Assembly: GCA_017524665.1 (NCBI GenBank)
Contig: JAFXVF010000004.1
Coordinates: 1 to 55,987 of the forward strand
DNA length: 55,987 nt
Source: Clostridia bacterium
GTDB taxonomy: Bacteria > Bacillota > Clostridia > TANB77 > CAG-508
Direction of reading: 5' to 3'
Shown here: one piece after another, positions 55,373 through 55,987 of the stretch
Layout: each line of letters begins with the position of its first letter
Numbering within the stretch: position 1 is the stretch's first letter
Notes under the pieces: model-generated
Database searches by the model: none
Seen by the model: only the letters and a program-made list of their open reading frames with translations
What the model was told of the DNA's origin: nothing
Position numbers and translations under genes: made by a program

Positions 55373-55987
55373 ATGAAAGAACAAAGTGAAAGAAAACAAG
55401 CGGTAACAATGGGAGTATTATTTGGACTAATTGTACTTTTAATTGCAATTATTGTAGGATTATCTATTGCACTTATGAAAACTAAAAGAGAAGAAAATAT
55501 TAAAAAACAACATTTAGCCCAAGAACAAGAAACTCAACAACAAGAAACAACACAAACGCAAGATACAACAAAGACAAGTCAAACACGAAAATCTGATTCT
55601 AAAGTTACAGTAGTGCCTACAATGAATGATACAATAACTGCAGATAGTAGTTGGTGTGGAACATTTCAATTAGTTTGGAATGACATGAAAAAAGAGCTTG
55701 TTGGAGGAGACGTTGTATTTAAAAATGACCCTGAATTAGCAATGGTTAAAAACCTAAACAAAGAAGACTTTAATGAGTCAATGATTTCAGACCAATACTA
55801 TTTTAAAATCTATGGATTAAAAACTTTAGAATTAAAGAAGCAAATAGAAGATGGAATAAAAGCGAAATTTAACCAAACAAGTGATATTTTAGATGATTTT
55901 GACTGGTCAGAAGATGGTTTGGATAATCCAAACGATCCGGATGTTAGCAGATATTTCTTTTATACAATGTTATATAGAAAGTTTGAG
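55373..55987 (+). CDS. Membrane-anchored protein of unknown function (runs off right edge)
   Basis: The ATG at 55373 follows AAGGGGGAATA. The open frame continues to the edge (205 codons). It has a charged N-terminus (KEQSERKQAVTM), one membrane helix (about residues 13-34), a long Gln/Thr-rich linker, then a domain starting near DSSWCGTFQLVWNDM. An extracellular enzyme or binding domain is likely, but the family is not recognised and the C-terminus is missing. Confidence 0.75.
   Translation, partial: MKEQSERKQAVTMGVLFGLIVLLIAIIVGLSIALMKTKREENIKKQHLAQEQETQQQETTQTQDTTKTSQTRKSDSKVTVVPTMNDTITADSSWCGTFQLVWNDMKKELVGGDVVFKNDPELAMVKNLNKEDFNESMISDQYYFKIYGLKTLELKKQIEDGIKAKFNQTSDILDDFDWSEDGLDNPNDPDVSRYFFYTMLYRKFE

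Overview
The window is AT-rich DNA from an endospore-forming member of the Bacillota, most likely class Clostridia. The evidence is spoIVA, a gerA-type germinant receptor fragment, Gram-positive polC, a gap-pgk-tpiA-gpmI block, an rpsB-tsf and pyrH-frr-uppS-cdsA-rseP-polC order, AGGAGG ribosome binding sites, TTGACA/TATAAT promoters and U-tailed hairpin terminators. Arginine is mostly AGA. Several gene families (RGITL-type prepilin-like proteins, the DUF421/DUF4363 pair, dockerin-bearing wall hydrolases) are typical of uncultured gut Clostridia.

Main discovery: CGG behaves as a +1 frameshift codon. In the AT-rich native genes I find ten in-frame CGG triplets. At each one the reading frame breaks, and it is restored by skipping only the C, so that the following GGN is read as glycine. 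The ten sites lie in eight genes: spoIVA, a DUF421 gene, rseP (two sites), polC, a prepilin-like gene, an HD-domain gene (two sites), a U32 peptidase/rlhA-like gene and an N-acetylmuramoyl-L-alanine amidase. I found no CGG read as an ordinary arginine codon in a native gene, and no frameshift anywhere else. The shifted frames restore family-typical lengths (SpoIVA 492 aa), conserved motifs (RseP LDGG, amidase catalytic Glu, both HD metal ligands, U32 N-terminus) and one stop/start overlap with the next gene. The only CGG codons in otherwise intact ORFs are two each in two GC-rich orphan cassettes (15254-15445 and 44501-44866), which look foreign.

Layout. 1-5.7 kb: gerA fragment (minus), spoIVA, a membrane protein of unknown function, a palindromic REP/MITE element, a holin-like membrane protein, DUF421-DUF4363, a hexapeptide-repeat protein and an HD hydrolase. 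5.9-8.7 kb: mreB/mbl, mtaB and a small repeat protein. 8.8-13.4 kb: glycolytic genes. 13.5-15.4 kb: YezG-like protein, DUF368 undecaprenyl-phosphate transporter, first GC-rich cassette. 15.6-17.3 kb: rpsB-tsf. 17.4-20.8 kb: prepilin-like protein, ArsR repressor with metal-pumping P-type ATPase, second REP/MITE. 21-29 kb: pyrH-frr-uppS-cdsA-rseP-polC. 29-36.6 kb: three more prepilin-like proteins, a beta-propeller lipoprotein, small membrane proteins and a non-coding segment with four DnaA boxes. 36.8-39.4 kb: rpsO and pnp. 39.4-44.9 kb: two glycosyltransferases, a P-loop/Asp23-like protein, cmk, plsC, second GC-rich cassette. 45-50.5 kb: HD protein, reduced SecD/SecF-like pair, rhodanese, U32 peptidase (minus). 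50.7-55.1 kb: two dockerin-tailed peptidoglycan hydrolases followed by a membrane-anchored protein with a cohesin-like domain, which may be a small surface docking system. 55.1 kb to end: tRNA-Thr(CGT) and two related membrane-anchored small proteins.

Everything here is read from the sequence and from recall of protein families. No searches were run. Domain names without a visible motif are inferences.
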